NCBI GenBank assembly: GCA_964645045.1
Contig: CAZXYZ010000003.1
Location: 124,001-188,000, forward strand
Source: Anammoximicrobium sp964645045
GTDB lineage: Bacteria > Planctomycetota > Planctomycetia > Pirellulales > Pirellulaceae
Reading direction: 5' to 3'
Length of the DNA stretch: 64,000 bases
The position numbers and the translations under genes are program-made. Below, in pieces: positions 34,419 through 44,260 of the stretch (position 1 is the first letter of the stretch; each line of letters begins with the position of its first letter). The notes beneath the pieces are model-generated. The model was not told the DNA's origin, ran no database searches, and saw nothing but the letters and a program-made list of their open reading frames with translations.

Positions 34419-37400
34419 ATGCATACCTTTCTGGTTTGCCCGGATGCGGACGATCTGAGGAGCTATGCCCTTGAGCGTCTTGAACCAGAGAACCGTTTCC
34501 GAGTGGAGTCGCATCTCCGGAGCTGCCCGCCGTGCTCGGCCCACGTCCGAGCACTTCGCGAGAACGAACTTCGGGCGAACTCGGACACGAGCCTCACGGC
34601 CCTGCAGGAATCGACTGCCCGGTCCGTCCCCACCGACATGCTCGGCCCGCAGGGTGCCGCGGAAGCCGAGCCCAATTTGGAGTCCTGGGTGGACGACATC
34701 CCGCCTGCGATGGACGTCCTGCAGGCCTCGCAAGCGGATTCGCCTCTGGCGCCCAAGCCGCCCCCGACCGCCGCGCTCGGGTCGATGGTCCTCGATCGGC
34801 CCGCATTGGCAACGTTGGGAGCCTACCGCTTGGAGGCGAGGATCGGGCGGGGCGGCATGGGAACGGTGTATCGCGCGGTCCACATGAAGCTGGACAAGCG
34901 GGTAGCGGTCAAGGTGCTGTCCGCCGAGAGCCTTCCGTGCGAAGAACTCGTGCAGCGATTTCATCGCGAGGTGAAGGCGGCGGGCCGCGTGGATCACCCG
35001 AACATCGTCCGAGCCACGGATGCCGGTGAAGTGGAAGGCGTCCAATACCTCGTAATGGAATTGGTGGAAGGCATCGACCTGGCCCGGCTCGTGCGAGTTC
35101 GCGGCCCGCTACCGGTTCGCGAGGCCTGCGAGTTGATCCGTCAGGCGGCGGAGGGGCTCGACTACACGCACGCTCAAGGCTTGGTGCACCGGGACGTAAA
35201 GCCTTCGAATCTGATGCTTGCCGACGCCGGTCAAGTGAAGATCCTGGATCTCGGACTGGCGCTGTTGGCGCACGAGGGCGGCGCCGACTTGACCGGGTTG
35301 AACCGGGCCTTGGGGACGCTGGACTACATGGCTCCGGAGCAGGCCCGGGACAGCCACCGCGTGGATCGCCGCGCGGACATTTACGGCTTGGGTTGCACCC
35401 TGTATTGGTTGTTGTGCGGACGGGCGCCTTTCGAGGAGAGCCAATGGAAGTCATTGGCCGGGAAAGTCACCGCACACCTGCACTCGACCCCGCCGCCGAT
35501 TCGCAAGCAGCGGCCCGACGTGCCGGAAGAGCTTGCCTGCCTGGTGGAGCGGATGCTGGCGAAGAGTCCGGACGACCGGCCCCAGAGCGCGGCCGAGGTG
35601 GCACGGGGGCTGGCACCGCTGGCCGCCGGGGCCGAGTTGGCATCGTTGCTGATCTCGCCGCAACCCACGCCGCCTGCCCTGCCGGGCGGACTTGGGCCGC
35701 AGGCCGAAGCAAGCAAACCGCTGCCCCGCCCTTCAAAGCCGTCTTTCCACCCCGGCGTCGCGGATCGGCAAGACGATCCGTCGCCGGTAACGCGGCCGAA
35801 GCGGTTCAGGACCCTGGCCGTAGGCGCGGCCCTCGCCTTGGCTGCTCTGGCGGTGCTCCTGGGCGTCACGCTCAGGCTGCGGACGCCCGCGGGACTGTTG
35901 CTGGTCGAAGTCAACCAGTCCGGGGCGGCGGTCTCGGTCGACGACGGCGCCGTCACGGTGACCGCATCCGGCGACGGGGAACCGGTTCGCATCCAGCTCG
36001 AGGCGGGAAAGCACACGTTGCGAGTCAGCAAGGGGGGCTTCGAGGCTGTTGTCCGAGAGTTCACCATCGCCGCGAACGGCAAGGAACAGGTCCGGGCCGA
36101 ACTGCAGCCGTTGGTGAGCGCCGCGGCGAATGTCCCCCGTTCCAAGCCGGAGGCGGAATCCGACGGCGCGCCGACCGTGCTGCCGGAACCACCGCCCGGA
36201 CAGGACGCACTACCGGGCATCCTTCCCTCTCCGCCGCGGCTTCCCGGCGGGGAGCGTTGGCAGCTCGAAACGGTCGCCCCGCGGGGCGAAATGCGTGCGG
36301 TCGCCTGGAGCCCGGACGGAGAACACATCGCCGTCGGCAGGACGGGGAGAGTGCTCGTCTACGAGGCCGACAGCTTCAAGTTGATCCGCGCGTACGGGGA
36401 ACACGAGGGCACAATCTACGAGACCGCCTGGAGCCCCGATGGCCGGAGGCTCGCATCGGCCTCGGACGTCGAAGTGCGGCTATGGAACCCAGACGGAACC
36501 CCGGGGCCGGTGCTGCCACGAGGGCAAGCGCACTTTCCGATCGCCTGGTCCCCTGACGGGCAACGTCTGGCCGCCGCAAGCTACGCCGAGGTCCGCGTAT
36601 GGGGCGCTGATGGGACTCCGGGCCCGGCATATCGCGGACACAAGCAGGTGGTGCGAGGCTTGGCCTGGTGCCCGGACGGGCAACAACTCGCCTCGGCCAG
36701 CGAAGGCGGCACCGTGCGGCTGTGGCGGCTCGACGGCGCCGCGGCTCCCGTCCTGCAGGGGCAGACGCAAGCGCTGTTCGCCATCGCCTGGAGCCCCGAC
36801 GGCAAGCGGATTGCCGCCGGTGGAGAGGCTCGCGGCGTACAGCTCTGGCAGGCGGACGGCACCCGGCAATCCGTCCTGGAACCGAACGGCGCGGTGGGCA
36901 CCATTTGCCATCTGGCCTGGAGCCCGGACGGCCAGTATCTCGCCGCGGGCGGCCTGGGACCCGACGTGCAGCTGTGGCGTCGCGATGAGCCGACGCCGCA
37001 AAGAATTCGGACCAGCGCCCGCCGGGCATGGAAGGGCGGCCTTTCCTGGAGCCCGGACAGCCGCCAGCTTGCCGTCGGCGGGCGCAATCTGGAAATTCTA
37101 AACGTGGATGGCGCGGTGAGCAAGATGCTTCGCCCGTGCGGTTCTCTGCTCTCGGTGGATTGGCACCCGGACGGGCAGCAACTTGCCACCGGGGGCAGCG
37201 GTTGCCCCGTTCAGATCTGGGACCAAAACGGTCGCCCGGATCTGGCGGCGGCAACGACCGGACACGGGGTCCAGGTCGCCTGGAGCCCGGACGGGCGATA
37301 CCTGGCTGGGCTACCCGCCAGCGCAGCGATGGTCGACGGAGCGTTGCAACACCTCACGCCGTACGCGCCGCGCCTGTGGGACCGCCGCGGCCAGCCGGGA

Positions 37401-38243
37401 CCGGCGATACCCGGACGATCGGGCCAATCACCGCCTCGGCATTCCTGTCCCGTGTACTCGCTGGTTTGGCATCCGGACGGTGTCCGTCTGGCGTCGGCCG
37501 GTCTGGATGGCTTGATGCTCTGGCACTGCGACCGCGGAGCCGGGCCGGTGCTTCGCGGGCACACCAATCCCGTGTTGGACGCCCATTGGAGTCCCGACGG
37601 GCAGCGTCTTGCCGCGGCCGGCGGGGACGGCGCCGCCGAAATCTGGCAGTCGGACGGCACGCTCGTTTCGACGTTCCGCCGTCCAGGCCGGGCAGAACCA
37701 GTTGCCTCGGTGCATTGGAGTCCCGATGGCCGCATGTTGGCGGCCGGAGTCGGTCACGTTGTTTCGTTGTGGCGAGCCGACGGATCCCTGGGACCGGAGC
37801 TGCAGGGCCACACCGAAGAAGTCCGGTGCGTACGGTGGAACCGCGACGGCCGCAAGCTGGCGTCCACCAGCGCCGACCGCACGATCCGCGTCTGGCATCC
37901 CGATGGCACGAGTTTTCGTGTGCTTCGCGGCCACCAGGCAGGCGTGGGGCAGGCTGCGTGGAGCCCCGACGGCCGGAACTTGGCCTCCAGCTCCGAAGAT
38001 GCCACGCTCTGGGTGTGGAACGTGGACGCGGGGCGTCCTGAATGGATTGCCCTGCACCTGCCCGGCGAAGCCGGCCTGCCCGTCACCTTCTCGCCCACTG
38101 GCGAGATCCTCCACGGTGATCCCCAAGCGATCGAAAAGGAGTTCGTTTACTTGGTGGAACGAGCCGACAAGTCGATCGAGTTGCTTGCGCCTATGGAGTT
38201 CCGCAAACGATTTCTTCCGGATTTGCGACGCGCCACCAAGTAG
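34419..38243 (+). CDS. Ser/Thr protein kinase with zinc finger, TM helix and WD40 propellers
   Basis: 1274 residues from ATG 34419 (AGAGGAGA upstream). Order: zf-HC2-like anti-sigma finger (residues ~7-42, HLRSCPPC); Hanks-type kinase ~135-400 with GRGGMGTVY, Lys 165 (VAVKVL), HRDVKPSN (Asp 259), DLG in place of DFG and MAPEQA; TM helix ~470-490 (LAVGAALALAALAVLLGVTL); a PEGA-like segment; then ~14 WD40-type repeats (AWSPDGQRLAAA, VRLWRLDG) to the end. The WD40 part is extracytoplasmic if the kinase is cytoplasmic, and probably senses a ligand or protein. Likely partner of the adjacent ECF sigma factor. Confidence 0.92.
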   Translation: MHTFLVCPDADDLRSYALERLEPENRFRVESHLRSCPPCSAHVRALRENELRANSDTSLTALQESTARSVPTDMLGPQGAAEAEPNLESWVDDIPPAMDVLQASQADSPLAPKPPPTAALGSMVLDRPALATLGAYRLEARIGRGGMGTVYRAVHMKLDKRVAVKVLSAESLPCEELVQRFHREVKAAGRVDHPNIVRATDAGEVEGVQYLVMELVEGIDLARLVRVRGPLPVREACELIRQAAEGLDYTHAQGLVHRDVKPSNLMLADAGQVKILDLGLALLAHEGGADLTGLNRALGTLDYMAPEQARDSHRVDRRADIYGLGCTLYWLLCGRAPFEESQWKSLAGKVTAHLHSTPPPIRKQRPDVPEELACLVERMLAKSPDDRPQSAAEVARGLAPLAAGAELASLLISPQPTPPALPGGLGPQAEASKPLPRPSKPSFHPGVADRQDDPSPVTRPKRFRTLAVGAALALAALAVLLGVTLRLRTPAGLLLVEVNQSGAAVSVDDGAVTVTASGDGEPVRIQLEAGKHTLRVSKGGFEAVVREFTIAANGKEQVRAELQPLVSAAANVPRSKPEAESDGAPTVLPEPPPGQDALPGILPSPPRLPGGERWQLETVAPRGEMRAVAWSPDGEHIAVGRTGRVLVYEADSFKLIRAYGEHEGTIYETAWSPDGRRLASASDVEVRLWNPDGTPGPVLPRGQAHFPIAWSPDGQRLAAASYAEVRVWGADGTPGPAYRGHKQVVRGLAWCPDGQQLASASEGGTVRLWRLDGAAAPVLQGQTQALFAIAWSPDGKRIAAGGEARGVQLWQADGTRQSVLEPNGAVGTICHLAWSPDGQYLAAGGLGPDVQLWRRDEPTPQRIRTSARRAWKGGLSWSPDSRQLAVGGRNLEILNVDGAVSKMLRPCGSLLSVDWHPDGQQLATGGSGCPVQIWDQNGRPDLAAATTGHGVQVAWSPDGRYLAGLPASAAMVDGALQHLTPYAPRLWDRRGQPGPAIPGRSGQSPPRHSCPVYSLVWHPDGVRLASAGLDGLMLWHCDRGAGPVLRGHTNPVLDAHWSPDGQRLAAAGGDGAAEIWQSDGTLVSTFRRPGRAEPVASVHWSPDGRMLAAGVGHVVSLWRADGSLGPELQGHTEEVRCVRWNRDGRKLASTSADRTIRVWHPDGTSFRVLRGHQAGVGQAAWSPDGRNLASSSEDATLWVWNVDAGRPEWIALHLPGEAGLPVTFSPTGEILHGDPQAIEKEFVYLVERADKSIELLAPMEFRKRFLPDLRRATK

Positions 38244-38652
38244 CCGTTGGGCGTGACCGATCACGGCGGCGGACATCGGCGCCACGTCGTTACTTCCGCA
38301 GAACGCGCCGCACGTCGCAAGTTGTGCCACGCTCGCGTGGCTTTCCAACCGCCAAGACGCGGAAAATGGGGCGGTGGGAGAGTTGGTCCTCGAGGTTACG
38401 ACCGTTCGGCGACCTGGTAAGGCCGGCGAAAACACCTGGGTGGGTGGGCGCGCGGACGTGAGCGAACCTCTCGCGGTAGTGCTTTCCAGCCGCCGGGGCG
38501 TGGAAAACGGTCGGCGGTCGCGTTGGCCCGCTTGACGCGCACTTCGAGCCCGCTACGTTGGCATTCGCCTGAAAACTAAGACGTTCGTGCGCGTACGCAT
38601 CCCCGTCCGCATTTTTGTCCGCCGCGTTTTCCTCACAGGATTTGGAGGGCTC
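38244..38652. other. intergenic region with two GC-rich repeats
   Basis: About 410 bases. Two similar ~33-base pieces (starting GCTTTCCAACCGCC near 38339 and GCTTTCCAGCCGCC near 38481) can each fold. No gene is supportable. Confidence 0.4.
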
Positions 38653-41139
38653 ATGGCCAAGCTCCGCACGCTTTGTTGGTTGGTAGTGACCGCGCGATCG
38701 AGTGCCCTGGGAGGGCTGGCGTTGGCCGCGTTGGCCGCGGGTATCGCCCCGGGGGCCGAGCTGCGTCCGCCGGCGGTCTTGGACGACCGGCTGCAATTGG
38801 AGCGATTGGCCGCCCAGCCGCAGATCGTCACGCCGACTGGGGCCTGCTTCGACCGCCGCGGCCGGCTGTTGGTGATCGAGTCGCACACGCACATGCGGCC
38901 GGAAGGTTACGCGGGCCCACCCGCCGACCGCATCCGCATGGTCGAGGACGCGGACGGCGACGGGCGCGTGGAGCGCTGGTCGACGTTCCACGAAGGGCTT
39001 CAGCAGGCGATGAACGTCGAGCAGCACCCGAACGGCTCGGTGTACGTGCTGGCCCGCGCCGCGCTGGTCCGGCTACAGGACACGGACGACGATGGCCGCG
39101 CGGACCGGCAGACCGAAATCGTCCGGCTCGAGTCGACGTGTACCTATCCGCACAACGGGCTGATGGGCCTGGACATCGCCCGCGATGGGACGCTGTACTT
39201 CGGCTTGGGCGAGAACCTGGGCGAGGCGTACCGGATGGTGGGAAGCGACGGCGTGGAATGGCGGGGCGGCGGCGAAGGCGGTTCGATCTACCGCTGCCGC
39301 GAGGACGGGACGCACTTGGAACGCATCGCCACCGGGTTCTGGAACCCGTACGGCCTGTGCCTCGATCCGTGCGGGCGCTTGTTCTGCGCCGAGAACGATC
39401 CGGACGCCAGCCCTCCCTGCCGGCTGCTGCACATCGTCCCCGGCGGCGACTACGGCTACCAGTTCCGCTACGGCCGTTCGGGCCAGCACCCGCTGCAAAC
39501 CTGGACCGGCACGCTGCCCGGCACCTTGGGCATGGTCTGCGGGTTGTCCGAGGCGGCGTGCGAGCTGGTGGCGTACCGCGGCCAGTTGTGGGTGGCCAGT
39601 TGGGGCGACCACCGGATCGAACGCTATCGGCTGGTCCCGCAAGGCGCGTCGTTCCGGGCCACCCGCGAGGTCGTGGTCCAGGGCGACGCCGACTTCCGCC
39701 CCGTCGGCCTGGCCGTGGCCCCCGACGGCGCGCTGTATTTCAGCGACTGGGTGGACGTGAGCTATCCGGTCCACGGACGGGGCGCGCTGTGGCGTCTGGC
39801 GTGGCGCGAGCCGCCGGGCGAAGCCGCGCCGTTTCCAGCGTTGCTCGACGCCGAACGGCAGGCCGGCGCGCTCCGCGAGCGGCCGACGCTGGACGGGCTC
39901 CGCACGGACGACCCGTTTGTGCGGACGGCCGCCGCCTGGGGACTGGCCCGTCAGGCGGACGTCGAGGCCGTCGCCTGGGCCGGGCTGCCCGACGCCGCGC
40001 AGCGGCTGGGCGTCCTGCAGGCGCTCCGCTGGCGGCAGGGACGCTTGTCGCCCGACACGCTGCGGACCGCTTTGCGCGACCCCGACGCCGAGGTGCGGAT
40101 CTACGCCGTGCGCGCGATCGCCGACCAGCGGCTGGGCGAACTCCGCGAGCCGCTGCTGGAACTGCTGAACTCGCCGTCGCTCGACGGCCGACAGTACCTG
40201 GTGTACCTAGCGGCCGTCGATTGGCTGGACAACGGCACCGTTGCCAACTCCGGCGAGATCTCGGACAAGCTGCTGGTCCGGGAGCTGACCGATGGCCAGC
40301 GGCCGGCCGCCGTCCAGGCCCTGGCGCTCCGGTTCCTGGGGCCGGACGATCCGTACCTCACGCGCGAGCGATTGCGCGCGTACCTGCAGCAGGACGAGCC
40401 GGCCCTGCGGCTGGAAGCCGTGCGGACCCTCGCGCAACAGGCCTCGCCGGAGCGGTTGCCGCTGCTGGCCGAGGTGGCGCGCGACGCGGCGCAGGCGGAC
40501 GCAGTCCGCCTGGAGGCGATCTCCGGACTGGGAACGACGGGTCAGACGTACACGCCGCTGCTGGAAGAGTTCGCCGCCGCCGGCCCTGCGGCGTTCCAGC
40601 GCGAGGCAACCCGCGCGCTGCGCCGGGCCGGCCTTCGCCCGGCCGCGAAGGAACCCAAGCCCGATCCCCGCGACGTGAGCGACTGGTTGAAGCTCCTGGA
40701 GCCGGCGGGCGACGCGGAGGCCGGGCGGCGGTTGTTCTTCAGCCCGGCGGGGCCGCGCTGCGCGGTGTGTCACCGGTTCGCCGGCCGCGGCGGCCGGATC
40801 GGCCCCGATCTGACGCAGATCGGCCGCACGGCATCCCGCGAGCGGATCGTCACGTCGATCCTGCAGCCCAGCGCGGAAATCGCCCCCGAATTCGTCGCCT
40901 GGTCCATCGTCACCGACGACGGCCGGGCCCGCGTCGGACTGATGCACCCGCGCCCCACGTCGCCGGACAAAGCCGTGTTTTATGACGACGCCGGAAACAC
41001 GTTCACGGTGGCCACCGCCGAGATCGAAGAGCAGCTGCCGTCCCGGACGTCGATCATGCCGGCCGGACTCGAACAGCTCGTGACCGTCGACGAACTCCGC
41101 GACCTGCTGGCGTTCCTGGCGGGCGGCCATGCGAGCTGA
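38653..41139 (+). CDS. PVC-type heme-binding CxxCH protein
   Basis: 828 residues from ATG 38653 (GGAGG upstream); an upstream GTG frame is not needed. A signal peptide ends near GIAPGAE. Propeller-like N-terminal region (LMGLDIARDGTLYFGLGENL, GFWNPYGLCLDPCGRLFCAE, GLAVAPDGALYFSDWVDVSY), HEAT-like middle (PDAEVRIYAVRAIADQRLGE) and C-terminal heme site CAVCHRFAGRGGRIGPDLTQ. Same family as 3749-6715 but a different subgroup. Probably a periplasmic sugar or organic-compound dehydrogenase passing electrons to c-type cytochromes. Confidence 0.88.
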   Translation: MAKLRTLCWLVVTARSSALGGLALAALAAGIAPGAELRPPAVLDDRLQLERLAAQPQIVTPTGACFDRRGRLLVIESHTHMRPEGYAGPPADRIRMVEDADGDGRVERWSTFHEGLQQAMNVEQHPNGSVYVLARAALVRLQDTDDDGRADRQTEIVRLESTCTYPHNGLMGLDIARDGTLYFGLGENLGEAYRMVGSDGVEWRGGGEGGSIYRCREDGTHLERIATGFWNPYGLCLDPCGRLFCAENDPDASPPCRLLHIVPGGDYGYQFRYGRSGQHPLQTWTGTLPGTLGMVCGLSEAACELVAYRGQLWVASWGDHRIERYRLVPQGASFRATREVVVQGDADFRPVGLAVAPDGALYFSDWVDVSYPVHGRGALWRLAWREPPGEAAPFPALLDAERQAGALRERPTLDGLRTDDPFVRTAAAWGLARQADVEAVAWAGLPDAAQRLGVLQALRWRQGRLSPDTLRTALRDPDAEVRIYAVRAIADQRLGELREPLLELLNSPSLDGRQYLVYLAAVDWLDNGTVANSGEISDKLLVRELTDGQRPAAVQALALRFLGPDDPYLTRERLRAYLQQDEPALRLEAVRTLAQQASPERLPLLAEVARDAAQADAVRLEAISGLGTTGQTYTPLLEEFAAAGPAAFQREATRALRRAGLRPAAKEPKPDPRDVSDWLKLLEPAGDAEAGRRLFFSPAGPRCAVCHRFAGRGGRIGPDLTQIGRTASRERIVTSILQPSAEIAPEFVAWSIVTDDGRARVGLMHPRPTSPDKAVFYDDAGNTFTVATAEIEEQLPSRTSIMPAGLEQLVTVDELRDLLAFLAGGHAS

Positions 41140-41246
41140 CCGTGCAGGGCATCCAAGGCATGGTGGGGCCGGCCTGCTCCAGCATCGAAGGGCAGCCGCT
41201 AGCGCCCTGGTCGCTGAAGCTATGGAACACGGCATTATCTGGCCCG

Positions 41247-41846
41247 TTACGGCCCGGAGCGGGCGGTCTCGACGTAGTACCAGGCCATCGTGCGCAAGTC
41301 GTCTTCCGAGAGCGAGAGCAACGACCGGTGCAGGCGGAGAATGCCCGGCCAGTCCTCGGCGGGGAACTCCTGCGGCGTACGCAGGCGATGGCATTCGGCA
41401 CAGTTGGCGCGAGCCAGGGCGCTGCCGCGAAGCACGGTCTCCGGGTCGGCCGCAGGAACGGCTGCGCTGACCGGTGCGGCAGCGCAGTCGCCGCGCGTGG
41501 CGCGGGAGGCGGCGACCATGTAGTTGGTGATGTCGCTGATCTGCTGGCGACTGAGAAAATGCTGGTTCCCCATGTTCCGCACCAGCGCCGGCCAGGCCTG
41601 CGGCGGGTACTCGTGCGGCCAGAAAAAGCGATGGCAGGCCAGGCATTGCGTTTGCGCCAACGCCCGGCCGCGGGCCAGCGAGGCGAAGTCGCCGCCCTCG
41701 GGATAACTGCCGGCCGCCGCGAGTTGCTCCGGCGTCGGGAGCATGCTGGGCAACTGCGTACAGCCGGCGATCATCAGGCCGCCGGCCAAAAGCGGGGCCA
41801 GCACGGCGGGGAGCCAGCTCGTGGGCCTCTTGCTGCCAAGGTTCAT
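41247..41846 (-). CDS. diheme cytochrome c, lipoprotein
   Basis: 199 residues from ATG 41846 (GAGGAGG upstream). The signal ends in the lipobox LMIAGC, so it is likely lipid-anchored in the periplasm. Two c-type heme sites, QTQCLACHRF and RANCAECHRL, lie in two similar halves (PQAWPALVRNMGNQHFLSRQ / AEDWPGILRLHRSLLSLSED), an internal duplication. It starts 11 bases after the stop of the porin-like gene and is probably co-transcribed with it. Confidence 0.85.
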   Translation of the reverse strand: MNLGSKRPTSWLPAVLAPLLAGGLMIAGCTQLPSMLPTPEQLAAAGSYPEGGDFASLARGRALAQTQCLACHRFFWPHEYPPQAWPALVRNMGNQHFLSRQQISDITNYMVAASRATRGDCAAAPVSAAVPAADPETVLRGSALARANCAECHRLRTPQEFPAEDWPGILRLHRSLLSLSEDDLRTMAWYYVETARSGP

Positions 41847-41857
41847 GGGGAGCCTCC

Positions 41858-43264
41858 TCAATACTGCCAGCCAACGCCCAGGTTGAAGCGATCCGGAAGC
41901 TCCGCGGCCGTGGCGTCGTCAGAGATCTGGTAGTCGGCCTTCACGACCAGATTGGGCACGGGCAGGTAGCCGAGCCCGAAGGTCCACTCGTGCCGGACGC
42001 CGGCGTCGTTGCGGGCCACGCCGGGCGGCATCCGGTACTGGGTGTTCAAGTCGTCGAAGCGGACAAAAACCACGGCGTCAGCCTGCTGCAGGCGCCCGCA
42101 CTTCCAGCAGTCCGGCAGCACGTGCAAGGCGGTCTCCAGGTACCAGCCCACGATTTCCTGCGCCGTGCCGGCGCCCAAGTTGGCGGCGTCGGCGATGTCT
42201 TCGAACGCGAACTCGCCGCGAAAGTCGGCACGCCACAGACGGTACTCAAAGTCGGCCGAGATGACCCCCACGTCGCCTTGACGGCCCGGGTTCACGCCGG
42301 CATTGCCGTTGTTTACGCCGCCGTAGAAGGCCGACGTCCCGAAGCGGAGGAACTGCTGGCCGGGCGCGGGCTTGACGGCAAAGGGAAACCAGTCGAGCCG
42401 CCCCGTAACGGCCGGCTGTTGCATGCTGCTGCGCTCGCCGATCCGCCCGCCGCGGATCCCGTTCATCGCGTTGAAGCGGGAGCCGTCCAGCCCCGTCATC
42501 AGGTAGAGTTCAAAGGTCAACGCCGGGCAGAGAATTCCACGGGCACCGATCCCTTCGGCAAACCAGGTCGAAGGGATGATGACGCGGTTGAACGACGGCC
42601 GCTCCACGCCGTTGAAGGCCGGCGGCTCGTGCCGCTGATTGACGATGCCCAGCGGGACAAGGATCCGCCCGGCCCGCAGCCGCAGCCATTCCCGGACTTC
42701 GTATTCGACAAAGGCTTGCTCGATCAGGATCTCGCCGCCGCTGGTCTTGGTCATCAGCGCGTGTTCGATTTCCAGTTCGGCGAAAAACCTCAGCCAACTC
42801 GTGAAATCGTATTGGGGGCTGAAAATGATGCGGTGCAGGTCGACCTCGTCCCGGCCGGGCCCCTCCACCCAGTTCGCGTGAATCTCCCCATAGCCCCCCC
42901 AGCTCAAACGCTGATACCGGTCGGGCAGGTCGCCATAGAAGTTCAATCCGCCCGCCCCGCCGGCCGGCTGACCCGAGGGCGGCGGCGCCAGAATGTCGAA
43001 GTCCGGCAGAGCGGGCAAAGGCTCCTCGGCCGCAACCATCGACGCCTCGGCCGCGAACATCATCTCCCCGGGACTTAACGCGGCAGACCAAGCCTGTTCA
43101 GCGGTGTACATCCCCGGCGCGGCCCACGGCGCGGCATCCTGCAAGGTCTCTGGCGCGTGCGGCGCGTTCCCCTCGTACGCCAACGTGCCCGCCGGCGGCA
43201 ACAGCAGGGCCGCAAGCACCGGAATCGCGAGCTGTCGAAGAGCACCAAGAATATAGCGAATCAT
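41858..43264 (-). CDS. outer-membrane porin-like protein
   Basis: 468 residues from ATG 43264 with a signal peptide (LAIPVLAALLLPPAGTLAYE). After a Pro/Ala-rich segment the sequence shows alternating beta strands and closes with the aromatic C-terminus RFNLGVGWQY, as in phosphate-selective porin O/P-type barrels. Motifs include FTSWLRFFAELEIEHAL, WLRLRAGRILVPLGIVNQRH and IIPSTWFAEG, which are usual in that family. Forms a pair with the diheme cytochrome gene: a porin plus periplasmic cytochrome suggests uptake and oxidation of a small anion or electron donor. Confidence 0.8.
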   Translation of the reverse strand: MIRYILGALRQLAIPVLAALLLPPAGTLAYEGNAPHAPETLQDAAPWAAPGMYTAEQAWSAALSPGEMMFAAEASMVAAEEPLPALPDFDILAPPPSGQPAGGAGGLNFYGDLPDRYQRLSWGGYGEIHANWVEGPGRDEVDLHRIIFSPQYDFTSWLRFFAELEIEHALMTKTSGGEILIEQAFVEYEVREWLRLRAGRILVPLGIVNQRHEPPAFNGVERPSFNRVIIPSTWFAEGIGARGILCPALTFELYLMTGLDGSRFNAMNGIRGGRIGERSSMQQPAVTGRLDWFPFAVKPAPGQQFLRFGTSAFYGGVNNGNAGVNPGRQGDVGVISADFEYRLWRADFRGEFAFEDIADAANLGAGTAQEIVGWYLETALHVLPDCWKCGRLQQADAVVFVRFDDLNTQYRMPPGVARNDAGVRHEWTFGLGYLPVPNLVVKADYQISDDATAAELPDRFNLGVGWQY

Positions 43265-43495
43265 TGCTTGCCGGCCCCGTGCCCGTGATGGCTCGCATCG
43301 CCCACTTCTCCCGCACATCTTCCCTGATCGTCATTTTCCGTATATCTCCTCCAGTCGTTTTTTTCCGATAAACCGAATCGTTTGCCCGACGGATTGGGTT
43401 CCTGCGGCTCGATCGGATACCGCTGGCCGCGGGACTGGCCGCTGCCGAGCGCTCGACGGTTCCCAGGGTCGTTTCGGCTGGCCCCGTTGCGGAAC

Positions 43496-43936
43496 TCAGG
43501 GCAGGAGTTTCGGGTTCACTTCGCGTGCGAACTCGCGGGCCGGGTGATCGGGGGGCAGGACTTTCAGCAGGTACGGCACGCCCTCCTGCTGTTCCTTCTT
43601 CAACCGCACCGCCATGCCCTGCAGATCGTCGATGAATTCCCTTTCATCCCGGCTCAAGCGGCTTCCTTTGAAGATCAGCAGCAGCAGCGCCTTCTCGCCG
43701 CAGGGGACTTCGTAGCCGGTCGGCGTCCCGGCGGCGAAGCGGAACAGCGAGCCCGGCTTCATCACGTGCCGCCGGCCGCTGCGGCACAGCACCCAGCGTC
43801 CGCGGACCGTGTAGATCAGACTCTCACTGCTGTGCGGGTGCTCGGCCACGCAGGCGCCCGGCGGCATGTCGATGAAGTGGGCCTGCTGGTCGTCGCCCAA
43901 CAGCAGGGGGCCGATCCGCCCTTCGAGCTTTGCCAC
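43496..43936 (-). CDS. cupin-domain protein
   Basis: 146 residues from GTG 43936; no strong ribosome site is visible and the frame stays open upstream, so the start is uncertain. The cupin barrel is seen in IDMPPGACVAEHPHSSESLI (metal-ligand His/Glu) and VRGRWVLCRSGRRHVMKPGS. The C-terminal helix-rich part (EREFIDDLQGMAVRLKKEQQ) is unusual. Could be a sugar-binding or oxygenase-like cupin. The sequence just upstream is repetitive. Confidence 0.65.
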   Translation of the reverse strand: MAKLEGRIGPLLLGDDQQAHFIDMPPGACVAEHPHSSESLIYTVRGRWVLCRSGRRHVMKPGSLFRFAAGTPTGYEVPCGEKALLLLIFKGSRLSRDEREFIDDLQGMAVRLKKEQQEGVPYLLKVLPPDHPAREFAREVNPKLLP

Positions 43937-44082
43937 GCCCGCCGTGCGCTCGGCGCTGGCGACGTCGTCGGGCGATACCCGCGTGGGCCACGCCGCGCGC
44001 GTGGGAAACCAGCCGGGAGACGTATCTCGCGCGGGGCGCTGCCCACGCGGTTAAACGAGCCAATGCCAACCGTCCGCGGTAT

Positions 44083-44143
44083 CGCTCTAGCGTGCCGGGC
44101 GGGCCATGCCAGCCGAAAAAGACACGCTAAAGCGTGAACTCCA
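44083..44143. repeat. REP-like palindrome (family P3), degenerate left arm
   Basis: The right arm CACGCTAAAGCGTGAACTCC and inner GCGGGC-CAT-GCC match the copies at 29803 and 46712. The left arm is shortened to CGCTCTAGCGTG. Confidence 0.7.
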
Positions 44144-44260
44144 GCGAGGTTAGCAGCTCTAAAGGGGGTGCCTGCGTGGTGCCCAATGCACTGGCGGCGC
44201 CCGTGGCACACCACGGGAATACCTCAAGTTGAACATCGCTTGCCCAAGCACCGTTTGGTG

